Shown here: positions 1 to 8,915 of the stretch, piece by piece
How the letters are laid out: each line of letters starts with the position of its first letter
Numbering within the stretch: position 1 is the stretch's first letter
NCBI RefSeq assembly: GCF_015864665.1
Contig: NZ_JADYWU010000002.1
Coordinates: forward strand, 310,001 to 374,000
From: Salinibacterium sp. SWN167
GTDB lineage: Bacteria; Actinomycetota; Actinomycetes; Actinomycetales; Microbacteriaceae
Direction: 5' to 3'
Length of the DNA stretch: 64,000 nucleotides
Notes under the pieces: model-generated
What the model was told of the DNA's origin: nothing
Seen by the model: only the letters and a program-made list of their open reading frames with translations
Database searches by the model: none
Made by a program: the position numbers and the translations under genes

Positions 1-516
1 GAGGCGATCGCTGCCTTCCCCAAGCCGACAGTGGCCGCGATCGAGGGGATTTGTTTTGGCGGTGGTTGGGAAGTTGCGGCGGCCTGTGACCTACGTGTGG
101 CGGCCACGAGTTCAAGTTTGGCCATAACGCCGGCAAAAATTGGCATCATCTACCCGTTGTCGGGCATCACGAGGCTAGTGAATATCGTCGGCCCGGCCCG
201 GGCCAAGTACTTGCTCTTTACTGGCAATAGCGTCTCGGCTACCGAGGCTTACGAAATGGGATTGATCACTTCGGTCGTCGCGGATGAACATTTCCCATCG
301 AGCCTTGAGTCGCTCTGTGCCGATCTGGTGGCTAGATCTCAGCTCTCGATTCATTCTACTAAGCAGCTCATCGGCGCTCTCGTGTCAGGCGATGGCGATG
401 TCGAGCAGCTCTACGCGCGCTGGTGGGAAGAGCTGAAGGTGAGCGAGGACCCCTCGATCGGGGCCGCAGCTTTCGCCGCACGGGAGAAACCTAGGTTCGT
501 GTGGGGGCGCGACTAG
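1..516 (+). CDS. Crotonase-superfamily protein (enoyl-CoA hydratase/isomerase-like), 3' part
   Basis: The frame is open from the first base, so the gene starts upstream of the window; 171 residues are visible. The segment AAIEGICFGGGWEVAAACDL is the crotonase oxyanion-hole and CoA-binding signature, and GPARAKYLLFTGNSVSATEA is the usual following helix. The glutamate matching Glu144 of rat enoyl-CoA hydratase is present (GGGWE). The position matching the second catalytic glutamate (Glu164, normally in PE) reads alanine in TPAKIG. Crotonases lacking one glutamate act as isomerases, thioesterases, decarboxylases or dehalogenases, so I would not call it a hydratase. It stands alone on this side of the window, with a 211-bp gap before the aldehyde dehydrogenase. 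Confidence 0.85.
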   Translation, partial: EAIAAFPKPTVAAIEGICFGGGWEVAAACDLRVAATSSSLAITPAKIGIIYPLSGITRLVNIVGPARAKYLLFTGNSVSATEAYEMGLITSVVADEHFPSSLESLCADLVARSQLSIHSTKQLIGALVSGDGDVEQLYARWWEELKVSEDPSIGAAAFAAREKPRFVWGRD

Positions 517-547
517 CTGTCACGCCCTGTGTCGCAAGAATGCATGA

Positions 548-617
548 TGTATACAATCTTGCGTTTTAGGATCCCTGTGAGGATGAATACCCCACATTTT
601 CAGATTAAAAAGTATAC
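548..617. promoter_or_regulatory. Paired GTATAC-centred sites upstream of aldehyde dehydrogenase
   Basis: TGTATACA at 548-555 and AGTATACA at 611-618 share the core GTATAC (549-554 and 612-617, 63 bp apart). They lie in the 211-bp gap before the aldehyde dehydrogenase. The same core, also as a pair 62 bp apart, occurs upstream of the GntR regulator near 60.4 kb. GntR-family proteins of the FadR type often bind short palindromes with a GT...AC pattern. Regulator binding here is inferred. Confidence 0.4.
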
Positions 618-727
618 AAACAACGCACGTCGGACTATTCTGGCGAGTACGCTTTCAACGGCGTCAAAGGGTTTAGCAACACCAGGTCGTCGGAGTCGAT
701 GACCTCGGTTACGAGAGGAAGATTTCA

Positions 728-2155
728 ATGACGATTTCCGACACGCAGATGCTGAAAATTGCGGCCACCAGTGGCGGAAAGGACCTTAACGCGTCCAGTT
801 CCTTCTCTGTCATTAACCCAGCGACGGGTCGCTTTTTTGCGGAGGCACCCTCGATCACCGCAGAGCAGCTCCACGGTGTCTTCGAAGTGGCTCAGTCTGC
901 TTTTGCTACGTGGAAGAGGGACGACAACTACCGCCGCGAAGTGCTCAGAGAGATGGCGAACGCGGTTCGGAACGGAGTCAGTTCGATTGCGCCCATTCTC
1001 ACTGCCGAGCAGGGGAAGCCATTGGATGTGGCGGCGAGCGAACTGATGGCCGCGGCTGCATGGTTCGATTACTACGCAGAGTTAGAGATTCCGCGCGAGG
1101 TGATCCGCGATGATGCAGCCGGTTACGAAGAAATCTTCCGGCGCCCGCTCGGAGTCGTCAGCGCGATCACTCCCTGGAATTTCCCTATCGCACTCGCCGT
1201 CTGGAAGATCGCCCCGGCGCTTCGTGCGGGCAACACCGTGGTGGTCAAGCCATCGCAATTCACCCCTATGTCAACTCTTGCGCTGGGGCAGCTTTTCCGC
1301 GGGATCGTTCCGGACGGCGTGCTCAACGTGGTCTCGGGAACCCTGGGGTCGGCTATGGTCTCGGATCCAATTCCGCGCAAGGTGAGTTTCACGGGCTCCA
1401 CTGAGATTGGCAAGATCGTCGCCCTTAACGCAGCGGATGACCTCAAGCGCGTCACTCTGGAACTGGGCGGCAACGACCCGGCGATCATCCTTCCGGACGT
1501 AAACGTCTCCGAGGTAGCCGAGACTTTGTTCTGGAATGCCTTTTACAACAACGGTCAACTCTGCTATGCCGTCAAGAGGGTTTACGCGCACGAGAGCATT
1601 CGCGCTGAGCTCACCGAAGCACTGGGTGAGATTGCTCGCTCCGTGAAGGTCGATGACGGCACTGTGGCCGGAGCACAGCTCGGCCCGATCAACAACGAAC
1701 CCCAGTTGAGCCGCGTGGCGGAGCTGGTCGAGGATGCGACAAGCAACGGCGCACGCACCGTTGCTGGGGGCTCACGAATCGACAGGGACGGATACTTCTT
1801 CCAACCTACGATTCTCGACAATGTTTCTGACAGCACACGGGTCGTTGCTGAAGAGCAGTTCGGGCCTGTGTTGCCCGTTTTGTCATACACCGATATCGAT
1901 GACGCAATCAAGCGTGCAAACAAGAGTGAGTACGGATTGACGGCATCCGTTTGGTCGGGTGATCCGGAGCGTGCCTATAGCATCGCCGGCGAGCTCGATG
2001 CCGGTCAGGTTTCGATCAACGAGCACGGGCGTGGTGTGCGGCCGCACCTCCCGTTCGGCGGGCATAAGTGGAGCGGTGTCGGCGTTGAGAATGGTCCCTG
2101 GGGGCTTCACGGTTTCACCGAACTTCAAGTCGTCGCAGGGCCTCCGCGCGTATGA
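728..2155 (+). CDS. NAD(P)-dependent aldehyde dehydrogenase
   Basis: A 475-residue protein, the normal length for the ALDH superfamily; it would oxidise an aldehyde to a carboxylate in the cytoplasm. Visible motifs: TPWNFPI (Asn151), cofactor lysine in VVVKPSQFTP (Lys174), FTGST (221-225), general base Glu245 in LELGG, and nucleophile Cys279 in NNGQLC. The C-terminal PFGGHKWSG motif is also present. The substrate cannot be read from sequence; the upstream crotonase hints at acyl-CoA or amino-acid breakdown. The ATG is preceded by GAGAGGAAG at a suitable distance. Two GTATAC sites lie upstream and suggest control by a GntR-type regulator. Confidence 0.93.
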   Translation: MTISDTQMLKIAATSGGKDLNASSSFSVINPATGRFFAEAPSITAEQLHGVFEVAQSAFATWKRDDNYRREVLREMANAVRNGVSSIAPILTAEQGKPLDVAASELMAAAAWFDYYAELEIPREVIRDDAAGYEEIFRRPLGVVSAITPWNFPIALAVWKIAPALRAGNTVVVKPSQFTPMSTLALGQLFRGIVPDGVLNVVSGTLGSAMVSDPIPRKVSFTGSTEIGKIVALNAADDLKRVTLELGGNDPAIILPDVNVSEVAETLFWNAFYNNGQLCYAVKRVYAHESIRAELTEALGEIARSVKVDDGTVAGAQLGPINNEPQLSRVAELVEDATSNGARTVAGGSRIDRDGYFFQPTILDNVSDSTRVVAEEQFGPVLPVLSYTDIDDAIKRANKSEYGLTASVWSGDPERAYSIAGELDAGQVSINEHGRGVRPHLPFGGHKWSGVGVENGPWGLHGFTELQVVAGPPRV

Positions 2156-2248
2156 CCGTTCGATAGCGCCACGCTACGAAGCGCGGTAAAGCCTCAAGAC
2201 GATCATTTTCTTCCAACCACACTAGCGAGCGCACTTCGAACTGAAAAC

Positions 2249-2290
2249 TGAGGCGGATACCACGAGCCCTAGCTCGGGGTACCCGCCTCA
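2249..2290. terminator. Bidirectional terminator hairpin overlapping the end of the SorC gene
   Basis: TGAGGCGG (2249-2256) pairs with CCGCCTCA (2283-2290). TACC/GGTA continues the stem after one mismatch, and CGAGC/GCTCG closes it. It lies between convergent genes and includes the stop codon and last codons of the SorC-type regulator. Confidence 0.6.
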
Positions 2291-3309
2291 TCGTTGCGCT
2301 GCTCGCCTTGGAAGGCGATTTCGCCGTCGGATGCCGCGCCATCCTTGAGCTCGAGAACGTGTTCGACGAGTCTCGTCGCGGTCTGTTCATCGATTACGAG
2401 GTCAGTAATAACGCCTGCCCGCAGAGCTGCGAGTAGCGGAATGACCTTGTTGTCGCCGGCGACGCCGCAGATGCGGCGGGGGATTGACCGCAGTTCGGCG
2501 GGGGTCGGTCCGGTTGCACGTGCGTTCATCGAGAGGTCTTCGTAGGTGCCATCTTCACGCAAGAAAATGGTGCACACGTCGCCCACAATCCCTTCGCTGT
2601 CGAGGGTGGCGATGTCTCCGGCTTCGAGGTAGCCGGCGGAGTAGACGTGGCTGGGCACCTCTCCCGCAATCGCACCGATCGAGAACAGCGCAATATCGGC
2701 TCGGCGCTGATATTCGAGCACGCGCACAATTGACCGCTCTGACCACATCGCGTTGCGGGTTTCCGCGTAATCGAAGAACGCGGGCACTGGGAAAAGGTGC
2801 ACCTGGGCATCGAAGGCGTCACCGAAGTTGGCGATCAGATTACCCGCGTATTCGACTCCCGAGGTGCGCACGTTCGCCGCACCATTGAGCTGAACAACGG
2901 CGCTTCCCCGGGTGGGTTTTTTGCCTAAATACTTGGAGATCGCGGCCAAAGTGGTACCCCAAGCAACCCCCATAATCATGTCGGAGTCGAACCAGCTGGT
3001 CACCATTCTGGCGGTGGCACGGGCCACTTGATCGAGCCGTTCTGCCTCATCCGCCAGGTCAGCAACCGGGACAACGTGGGTCTCGACGCCGAAGCAACCC
3101 TCGATCTTTTTCGCGAGACCGGGACCGCGCGTGGGGGTGGGGCGCAGAGTGATCTCAACGAGCCCACTTTCGCGAGCATCTCGAAGCAGCCGAGACACGC
3201 TCGAGCGCGACATATGTAGGTGGTTGGCGATGGTGTCCATCTTGATGTCTTGCAAGTAATACATCGATGATGCCGACAGCATTGCCTCTTCGCGTTCCAT
3301 GCCTTCCAT
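2269..3309 (-). CDS. SorC/DeoR-type sugar-binding transcriptional regulator
   Basis: 346 residues. The N-terminal helix-turn-helix is at about residues 20-55 (MDTIANHLHMSRSSVSRLLR). The rest matches the SorC-type effector domain, whose family binds phosphorylated sugars, including the GxAWGTT-like stretch MGVAWGTTLAAI. It is divergent from glpD, so control of the glycerol genes is the simplest role, with glycerol-3-phosphate or a related phosphosugar as possible effector. The start is uncertain: ATG at 3309 or ATG at 3300 nine bases inside; both sit in purine-rich sequence without a well-spaced ribosome site. A perfect inverted repeat at 3313-3326 immediately upstream is a likely operator. 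Confidence 0.88.
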   Translation of the reverse strand: MEGMEREEAMLSASSMYYLQDIKMDTIANHLHMSRSSVSRLLRDARESGLVEITLRPTPTRGPGLAKKIEGCFGVETHVVPVADLADEAERLDQVARATARMVTSWFDSDMIMGVAWGTTLAAISKYLGKKPTRGSAVVQLNGAANVRTSGVEYAGNLIANFGDAFDAQVHLFPVPAFFDYAETRNAMWSERSIVRVLEYQRRADIALFSIGAIAGEVPSHVYSAGYLEAGDIATLDSEGIVGDVCTIFLREDGTYEDLSMNARATGPTPAELRSIPRRICGVAGDNKVIPLLAALRAGVITDLVIDEQTATRLVEHVLELKDGAASDGEIAFQGEQRNDEAGTPS

Positions 3310-3312
3310 CCT

Positions 3313-3326
3313 TGCACGTTCGTGCA
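3313..3326. promoter_or_regulatory. Inverted repeat TGCACG-TT-CGTGCA, probable operator
   Basis: A perfect 6-bp-arm palindrome lies four bases upstream of the SorC-type gene start and about 125 bp upstream of glpD. Its position fits autoregulation, or control of the divergent glycerol genes, by that regulator. Confidence 0.45.
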
Positions 3327-3331
3327 GATGT

Positions 3332-3377
3332 GCTGCTCAGTTTGTCATTGGGTATAGCTACCGTAATACGCTGCTCA
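3332..3377 (+). promoter_or_regulatory. Putative glpD promoter flanked by direct repeats
   Basis: TTGTCA (3342-3347) and TAATAC (3364-3369) are separated by 16 bp and resemble a sigma-70-type promoter reading toward glpD. The octamer GCTGCTCA occurs on both sides, at 3332-3339 and 3370-3377. These could be regulator sites bracketing the promoter. Confidence 0.35.
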
Positions 3378-3449
3378 ACGTGACTCATCTCAGAGGATTC
3401 ACAGCCGCCCTCGGCGGTACCACCACCACACGTTAGAAGAGCATTGTTC

Positions 3450-5225
3450 ATGGCTGATCAGTCCCTCACTCGAGAAACCCGCGACAGCGCTATCCAGCGC
3501 CTCGTTGATAGTGCACAGCCGGGTCGTGAGCTTGACGTGCTCGTTATTGGTGGAGGAATCACCGGTGCGGGAATCGCACTGGATGCCGCAACTCGGGGTC
3601 TCGACACCGTCGTTGTCGAAGCCCAAGACTGGGCCGCGGGTTCCTCCAGCCGCGCCAGCAAGCTCATCCACGGTGGACTGCGCTACCTGCAGATGCTCGA
3701 CTTCAAGCTCGTGCACGAAGCACTCACCGAGCGCGATCTGCTGCTGAACAATGTGGCACCGCACCTCGTGCGTCCGCTGCCCTTCCTTTACCCGCTGCGC
3801 CACCACGTGTGGGAGCGCGCTTTCGTCGGTGCCGGTATCGCCCTCTACGACTTCCTCGCGTCCGTCACGGTCAAGAACTCTCGCGGCAAGCGCAGCGTGC
3901 CGTGGCACCGCCACCTGTCGCGCAAGCAACTCGCGGCTCGATTCCCCGGCCTCGCTCACGACGCTGCCGTTGGCGCGATCGAATACTGGGATGCCAACGT
4001 CGATGATGCTCGCTATGTCGTGAGCGTCATCCGCACCGCTTCCGCCCACGGCGCGGCAGCAGCCAGCCGCACCCAGGTCATTGAAATCACTCACAACGAG
4101 GATGGCGCCGTCAACGGTGCCGTCATGGTCGACCTCGAAACCGGAAAGACCTTCCCCGTTCGCGCCAAGGCCGTCATTAACTCCACCGGCGTCTGGACGG
4201 GCGAGACTCAAGAGCTTGCCCACGAAAGCGGCGGACTCAAGGTCCTGGCCTCCAAGGGCATCCACATTGTTGTTCCGCGCGAGCGTATCAAGGGTGAAGC
4301 CGGCCTGATCTTGCAGACGTCCAAGAGCGTGCTCTTCGTTATCCCGTGGTCGCGCTACTGGGTCATCGGCACCACTGATACCCCGTGGAAAGAGAACCTG
4401 CTCAACCCCGCGGCTACCGCCGACGACATCGACTACGTCATTGCCGAAGCGAACGCCGTTCTCGCCCACCCCATCGACCGCACCGACGTGATCGGCACTT
4501 GGGCGGGTCTTCGCCCCCTGCTGCAGCCCGGCACGATGGAAGGCACCAACTCGGCCAAGGTGTCGCGCGAGCACACCGTGGCATCGCCCATCCCCGGCCT
4601 CACCGTGATTGCCGGTGGAAAGTTCACCACCTACCGCGTCATGGCCAAGGATGCCGTCGACTTTGCCATCGGCAAAGAGGCTGCCAAAGCTAATCCGTCG
4701 ACCACCGCCCGCGTTGCGCTTCTCGGTGCTGACGGTCTCGCGGAGGCCCGCGCTAGTGCCGCCGAGCTCAGCACCAAGTACGGCTGGAGCGATCAGATGA
4801 TCGATCACCTGCTGCACCGCTATGGCGCAAACATTAGCGAAATCGCTGCGATGGCGGATGCCGACCCGACGATGGGCAAGCCGCTCACGCACGCGTCCGC
4901 GTACCTGCGTGCCGAGATTGCCTACGCCATCACGCACGAAGGCGCCCTGCACCTCGAAGACCTCATGACGCGACGCACTCGGATGAACTACGAGTACCTC
5001 AACGAGGGAATGGCCGCCGTTCCTGAGGTCGCCGAAATCGCAGCGAGCTTGCTCGGTTGGGACGAGCAGACCACCGCTCACGAAGTTGCCGTTTACCACC
5101 AGATGGCGGATGCCGTGGCTGCTGCCGCGCTCACCCGCGATGACGAAGCCGCATCCACCGTGCGCGAAGCAGCACCGCAGATCGTGCCGCTCGTTACCCC
5201 GCCCGCAGCACTCGAATCGAAGTAA
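3450..5225 (+). CDS. glpD: Glycerol-3-phosphate dehydrogenase
   Basis: 591 residues, matching aerobic FAD-dependent GlpD. It oxidises glycerol-3-phosphate to dihydroxyacetone phosphate at the membrane and passes electrons to quinone. The FAD-binding dinucleotide fold is at the N-terminus (DVLVIGGGITGAGIALDAA), followed by the GlpD signature SSSRASKLIHGGLRYLQ. The start is ATG 3450, with AGAAGA nine bases upstream; TTG 3444 is in frame but poorly placed. glpK follows 69 bp downstream. The divergent SorC-type regulator suggests a locally controlled glycerol regulon. I saw no glycerol facilitator gene nearby. Confidence 0.96.
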   Translation: MADQSLTRETRDSAIQRLVDSAQPGRELDVLVIGGGITGAGIALDAATRGLDTVVVEAQDWAAGSSSRASKLIHGGLRYLQMLDFKLVHEALTERDLLLNNVAPHLVRPLPFLYPLRHHVWERAFVGAGIALYDFLASVTVKNSRGKRSVPWHRHLSRKQLAARFPGLAHDAAVGAIEYWDANVDDARYVVSVIRTASAHGAAAASRTQVIEITHNEDGAVNGAVMVDLETGKTFPVRAKAVINSTGVWTGETQELAHESGGLKVLASKGIHIVVPRERIKGEAGLILQTSKSVLFVIPWSRYWVIGTTDTPWKENLLNPAATADDIDYVIAEANAVLAHPIDRTDVIGTWAGLRPLLQPGTMEGTNSAKVSREHTVASPIPGLTVIAGGKFTTYRVMAKDAVDFAIGKEAAKANPSTTARVALLGADGLAEARASAAELSTKYGWSDQMIDHLLHRYGANISEIAAMADADPTMGKPLTHASAYLRAEIAYAITHEGALHLEDLMTRRTRMNYEYLNEGMAAVPEVAEIAASLLGWDEQTTAHEVAVYHQMADAVAAAALTRDDEAASTVREAAPQIVPLVTPPAALESK

Positions 5226-5294
5226 CCGAACTACTGAAACCGGGCACGAAACTGCCCTACAGAAGTACAGACGATCAATGGAGATACGCCAAAA

Positions 5295-6812
5295 ATGACA
5301 CAGTACATTTTGTCAATTGACCAAGGGACGACGAGCTCTCGCTCGATCATCTTTGATCATGACGCGCGTATCGTCTCGAACGGGCAGCTCGAACACGAAC
5401 AGATTTTTCCGCGCGCCGGCTGGGTCGAACATGACCCGATGGAAATCTGGGACAACGTTCGAGAGACAGTAGGCCTTTCGCTGTCGCGTGCGAACCTCAC
5501 GTACCAGGACATCGCCGCCGTCGGCATTACCAACCAGCGTGAAACCACGGTGGTGTGGAACAAGCTCACGGGCAAGCCGGTCACGAACGCAATCGTCTGG
5601 CAAGACACTCGCACTCAGCACATCGTGAACGAGCTCGCGGGCGCCGAGGGACTCGAAAAGTACAAAGCCATCACTGGCCTTCCGCTCGCACCGTACTTCG
5701 CCGGACCCAAGGTCACCTGGATTCTCCGCTACATCGACGGTGCTCAAGAAGCGGCCGACCGCGGTGAACTGCTCTTCGGAACCATTGACACGTGGCTGCT
5801 CTGGAACCTCACCGGCGGTATCGACGGGGGAGTGCACGCGACCGACGTGACCAACGCATCCCGCACCATGCTGATGGACCTTGACACCCTGCAGTGGCGT
5901 GAAGATATCGCCGCCGATATGGGTATCCCGATGTCGATGCTGCCCGAGATTCGTTCATCGAGCGAGATCTTTGGCCATTGCCGCGACCACGGTTCGCTGC
6001 CGGGAGTGCCGATTGCGGGCATCCTCGGAGACCAGCAGGCTGCCACCTTCGGTCAGGCGTGCTTCAGCGAGGGCATGGCCAAGAACACCTACGGCACCGG
6101 CAACTTCTTGCTGCTCAACACCGGCAACAAGCGCGTGCACAGCAATAACGGCCTCATCACTACGGTTTGCTACAAGATCGGTGACGCCGCTCCCGTCTAC
6201 GCCCTCGAAGGGTCGATCGCTGTCACCGGATCGCTCGTACAGTGGCTGCGCGACAACCTAGGGATGTTCGCCGACGCCCCTGATATCGAACGCCTCGCTC
6301 TCGAAGTCGAAGACAACGGTGGCGCCTACTTCGTGCCGGCCTTCTCCGGCCTCTTCGCCCCCTACTGGCGACCGGATGCTCGGGGAGCCCTTCTCGGACT
6401 CACCCGTTACGTCACCAAGAACCACATCGCTCGTGCAGCGCTCGAAGCCACCGCGTACCAAACGCGCGAGGTCATGGACGCCATGAATGCGGATGCCGGA
6501 GTCGACCTCGCGGAGCTCCGCGTCGACGGCGGCATGGTGGCCAACGAACTTCTCATGCAGTTTCAGGCTGACCAGCTGGGCGTGGATGTCATCCGCCCCC
6601 GCATCACCGAAACCACCGCCCTCGGCGCCGCCTTTGCAGCCGGGATCGCGATCGGTTTCTGGGAGAGCGAGCACGATGTGCTGTCGACCTGGAACGAAGA
6701 CAAGAGGTGGAAGCCGCAAATGGCGCGCCTCGAGAGAGATCAGCTTTACCGCAACTGGAAAAAAGCGGTAACCAAGACCATGGGCTGGGTTGATGAGGAC
6801 GTGGAGACCTAA
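5295..6812 (+). CDS. glpK: Glycerol kinase
   Basis: 505 residues, the standard length for GlpK of the FGGY family. It phosphorylates glycerol with ATP to glycerol-3-phosphate, the substrate of GlpD encoded just upstream. Evidence: the start [18 protein letters not shown], the [10 protein letters not shown] segment, [14 protein letters not shown], and the FGGY second signature region around [23 protein letters not shown] stretch precedes the ATG. It is probably co-transcribed with glpD. Confidence 0.97.
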   Translation: MTQYILSIDQGTTSSRSIIFDHDARIVSNGQLEHEQIFPRAGWVEHDPMEIWDNVRETVGLSLSRANLTYQDIAAVGITNQRETTVVWNKLTGKPVTNAIVWQDTRTQHIVNELAGAEGLEKYKAITGLPLAPYFAGPKVTWILRYIDGAQEAADRGELLFGTIDTWLLWNLTGGIDGGVHATDVTNASRTMLMDLDTLQWREDIAADMGIPMSMLPEIRSSSEIFGHCRDHGSLPGVPIAGILGDQQAATFGQACFSEGMAKNTYGTGNFLLLNTGNKRVHSNNGLITTVCYKIGDAAPVYALEGSIAVTGSLVQWLRDNLGMFADAPDIERLALEVEDNGGAYFVPAFSGLFAPYWRPDARGALLGLTRYVTKNHIARAALEATAYQTREVMDAMNADAGVDLAELRVDGGMVANELLMQFQADQLGVDVIRPRITETTALGAAFAAGIAIGFWESEHDVLSTWNEDKRWKPQMARLERDQLYRNWKKAVTKTMGWVDEDVET

Positions 6813-6898
6813 TCTGCCTGATTTACCCATGACGGACGTGCTGTCAGTCACGTTCATAATCACACAGCAATCGATACCCACGAAGGGGTAGGGAATCA

Positions 6899-8749
6899 AT
6901 GAAAACCTCGTTAGTAAAGAGGAACAGCTTCTGGCTCGTTCTCTCGCTAGTCATGATGGTGGTCACCTCCATTGGTGCGTCCATCGTTCAAACCGGTGCA
7001 GGCTCCATCAGCGTGAAGGACATGAACTGGGAGACCTCGTCGGGTCAGACGATGAGCGCACTGCTCTTCAAGCCCGACTCGGCAACCGTCGACAACAAGG
7101 CTCCGGTCATCGTGGTGAGCCACGGTTGGTGGAACAACCGCGAAATGCAAGACGCTAACTACGTTGAGCTTGCCCGTCGCGGTTACGTTGTCGTGTCGAT
7201 CGACATGTACGGCCACGGCAACTCTTCGCCGCTGACCACGGACGTCACGCTCGGCGGAACCGGTATGTACGACGCTGTGAAGCTCGTCGCCGACTTCCCC
7301 TACGTTGACACCGACAAGATTGGTGTGAGCGGTCACTCGAACGGTGCGCGCGCAGCAAACTTCTCGACCGTGCTCGACAACGCCGCTGACGAACAGCTCA
7401 TCTCGGCCATCCTGCTCGTCGACAACGACGCTGTCTACACGGATGCCGAAGCTGATAACGCGTACTTCAACCTCTACGGTGCCCGCGATGTCGGAATCGT
7501 TGCTGACCAGTACGACGAGTTCTTCTTCCGCAGCTACAGCCCCGAGGGCGAAGTTCTCACGCCGCCGCGCGAGTACATCGGAACCCCGAACGCTCAGTCG
7601 TTCCTCCACTTCGGTGCAAACCCGGAAGAGGTTTCCTCTGACGTTCGCGAAGCGAGCGAGTTCTACACCGACTCCGTCGATGGCACGGATGCTCTCCGTA
7701 TTGTCTACACGCCAGCACAAAACCACCCGTGGGGAACCATCTCCCAGACAACGGTTGCTAGCCAGATCGAGTTCTTCCAAGAAGCATTCGGTGCTCCCAA
7801 CGAGATCGCCTCGGGCTCACAGGTGTGGCAGGTCAAGGAGACCTTCACGCTCTTCGGTCTGATCGGCTTCGGAATCTTCCTGCTCGCGTTCACGCGTGCC
7901 ATGCTCTCGACCCGCGCCTTCGCTGGGCTCCGTACCCCTGCAGCAGCAGTGGTGCCCGCTACCCGCAAGGGACTCGCGTGGTTCTGGGGCGGACTGGTTG
8001 TTTCGGCAATCATCTCCGGTTGGAGCTGGTTGATCCTCGCTAACACCCCGTGGGTGGGCGCGATTGCGTTCAACGCTGTTCAGTTCTTCATGCCTCAGGG
8101 CGCTGTGTTCTTCGTCGCCTTCTGGGCTGCGGTCAACGCCATTGCCGCGATCATCATCATGACGATCTCGTACCTGGTCTTCGGGCGCAAGAACGGTCTC
8201 GACCTTCGTGCCTCTGGAGTGCTGCCTGGCTGGAAGAAGTTCTTCCACGGACTCGGTCTGTCGTTTGTCGTCGTTGTTTCGGCGTACGCGATCGTCTTCG
8301 TGCTTGACTACTTCCTCAAGACGGACTTCCGCTGGTGGGTTGTCGCTGTCAAGGCCTTCACGCCTGACAAGGTCGGCATTGCACTCATGTACCTGCCGCT
8401 CTTCGCGATCTACTTCGTGGCGAACTCGGTGGCGGTCAACGCCTTCAACCGCTTCTCCATCCGCGGCAAGGAGTGGATCAACACGGCACTGCTCGCGTTC
8501 TTCAACGCTCTGGCACCCATCGTTCTCGTCGTTGCTCAGTACACCAACTTCTTCACCACGGGGTACACGATCGACGGCTTCGGCGGAATCTTCAGCATCT
8601 GGCTCTACCCGGTCATCCTCATCCTGGCCGTAACCGCAGTCATCTCGCGCAAGATCTACCGTGAGACGAACAACCCGTACATCGCCGGCTTCATCAACGC
8701 GGCAATCGTTACCCTCATCTCGGTATCGAACACGCTCACCGCAGCGTAA
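6899..8749 (+). CDS. Membrane-anchored alpha/beta hydrolase with a C-terminal multi-pass domain
   Basis: 616 residues in two parts. After an N-terminal hydrophobic segment (about 10-32), residues 40-300 form an alpha/beta hydrolase: VVSHGWWN oxyanion region, nucleophile elbow GHSNGA with Ser147, and a C-terminal histidine in QNHPWG. Residues from about 310 onward carry several strongly hydrophobic segments, consistent with six or more membrane helices. The hydrolase part would face outside if the first helix is uncleaved. The gene follows glpK by 86 bp with its own strong GGGGTAGGGA ribosome site. A role releasing glycerol from esters is possible but is only inferred from context. Confidence 0.8.
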   Translation: MKTSLVKRNSFWLVLSLVMMVVTSIGASIVQTGAGSISVKDMNWETSSGQTMSALLFKPDSATVDNKAPVIVVSHGWWNNREMQDANYVELARRGYVVVSIDMYGHGNSSPLTTDVTLGGTGMYDAVKLVADFPYVDTDKIGVSGHSNGARAANFSTVLDNAADEQLISAILLVDNDAVYTDAEADNAYFNLYGARDVGIVADQYDEFFFRSYSPEGEVLTPPREYIGTPNAQSFLHFGANPEEVSSDVREASEFYTDSVDGTDALRIVYTPAQNHPWGTISQTTVASQIEFFQEAFGAPNEIASGSQVWQVKETFTLFGLIGFGIFLLAFTRAMLSTRAFAGLRTPAAAVVPATRKGLAWFWGGLVVSAIISGWSWLILANTPWVGAIAFNAVQFFMPQGAVFFVAFWAAVNAIAAIIIMTISYLVFGRKNGLDLRASGVLPGWKKFFHGLGLSFVVVVSAYAIVFVLDYFLKTDFRWWVVAVKAFTPDKVGIALMYLPLFAIYFVANSVAVNAFNRFSIRGKEWINTALLAFFNALAPIVLVVAQYTNFFTTGYTIDGFGGIFSIWLYPVILILAVTAVISRKIYRETNNPYIAGFINAAIVTLISVSNTLTAA

Positions 8750-8760
8750 GTACGCCCTCT

Positions 8761-8816
8761 CCGATCATCTGATCGGCTCCAGCAGCGCCCCGGTCACCAT
8801 CTTGACCGGGGCGCTG
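8761..8816 (+). terminator. Tandem hairpins, terminator of the glycerol block
   Basis: CCGATCA-TC-TGATCGG (8761-8776) is followed by a perfect 14-bp stem: CAGCGCCCCGGTCA (8783-8796) pairs with TGACCGGGGCGCTG (8803-8816) around a 6-base loop. No long U tract follows. It lies just after the hydrolase stop and 100 bp before the end of the convergent GH3 gene. Confidence 0.75.
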
Positions 8817-8915
8817 TTGTGCGCGGAGCCCGCGCGCCCACGGGACAAGTGCGGGCGGTGCGGCATCCGCTATTTCGGCGGGGGATGCTCAGTCGCCCGC
8901 CGAAAGCCAGACGGC

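Noticed and set aside
3399-5099. A 566-codon open frame antisense to glpD
   Set aside because: Shadow of glpD; no motifs and it overlaps a certain gene over its full length.
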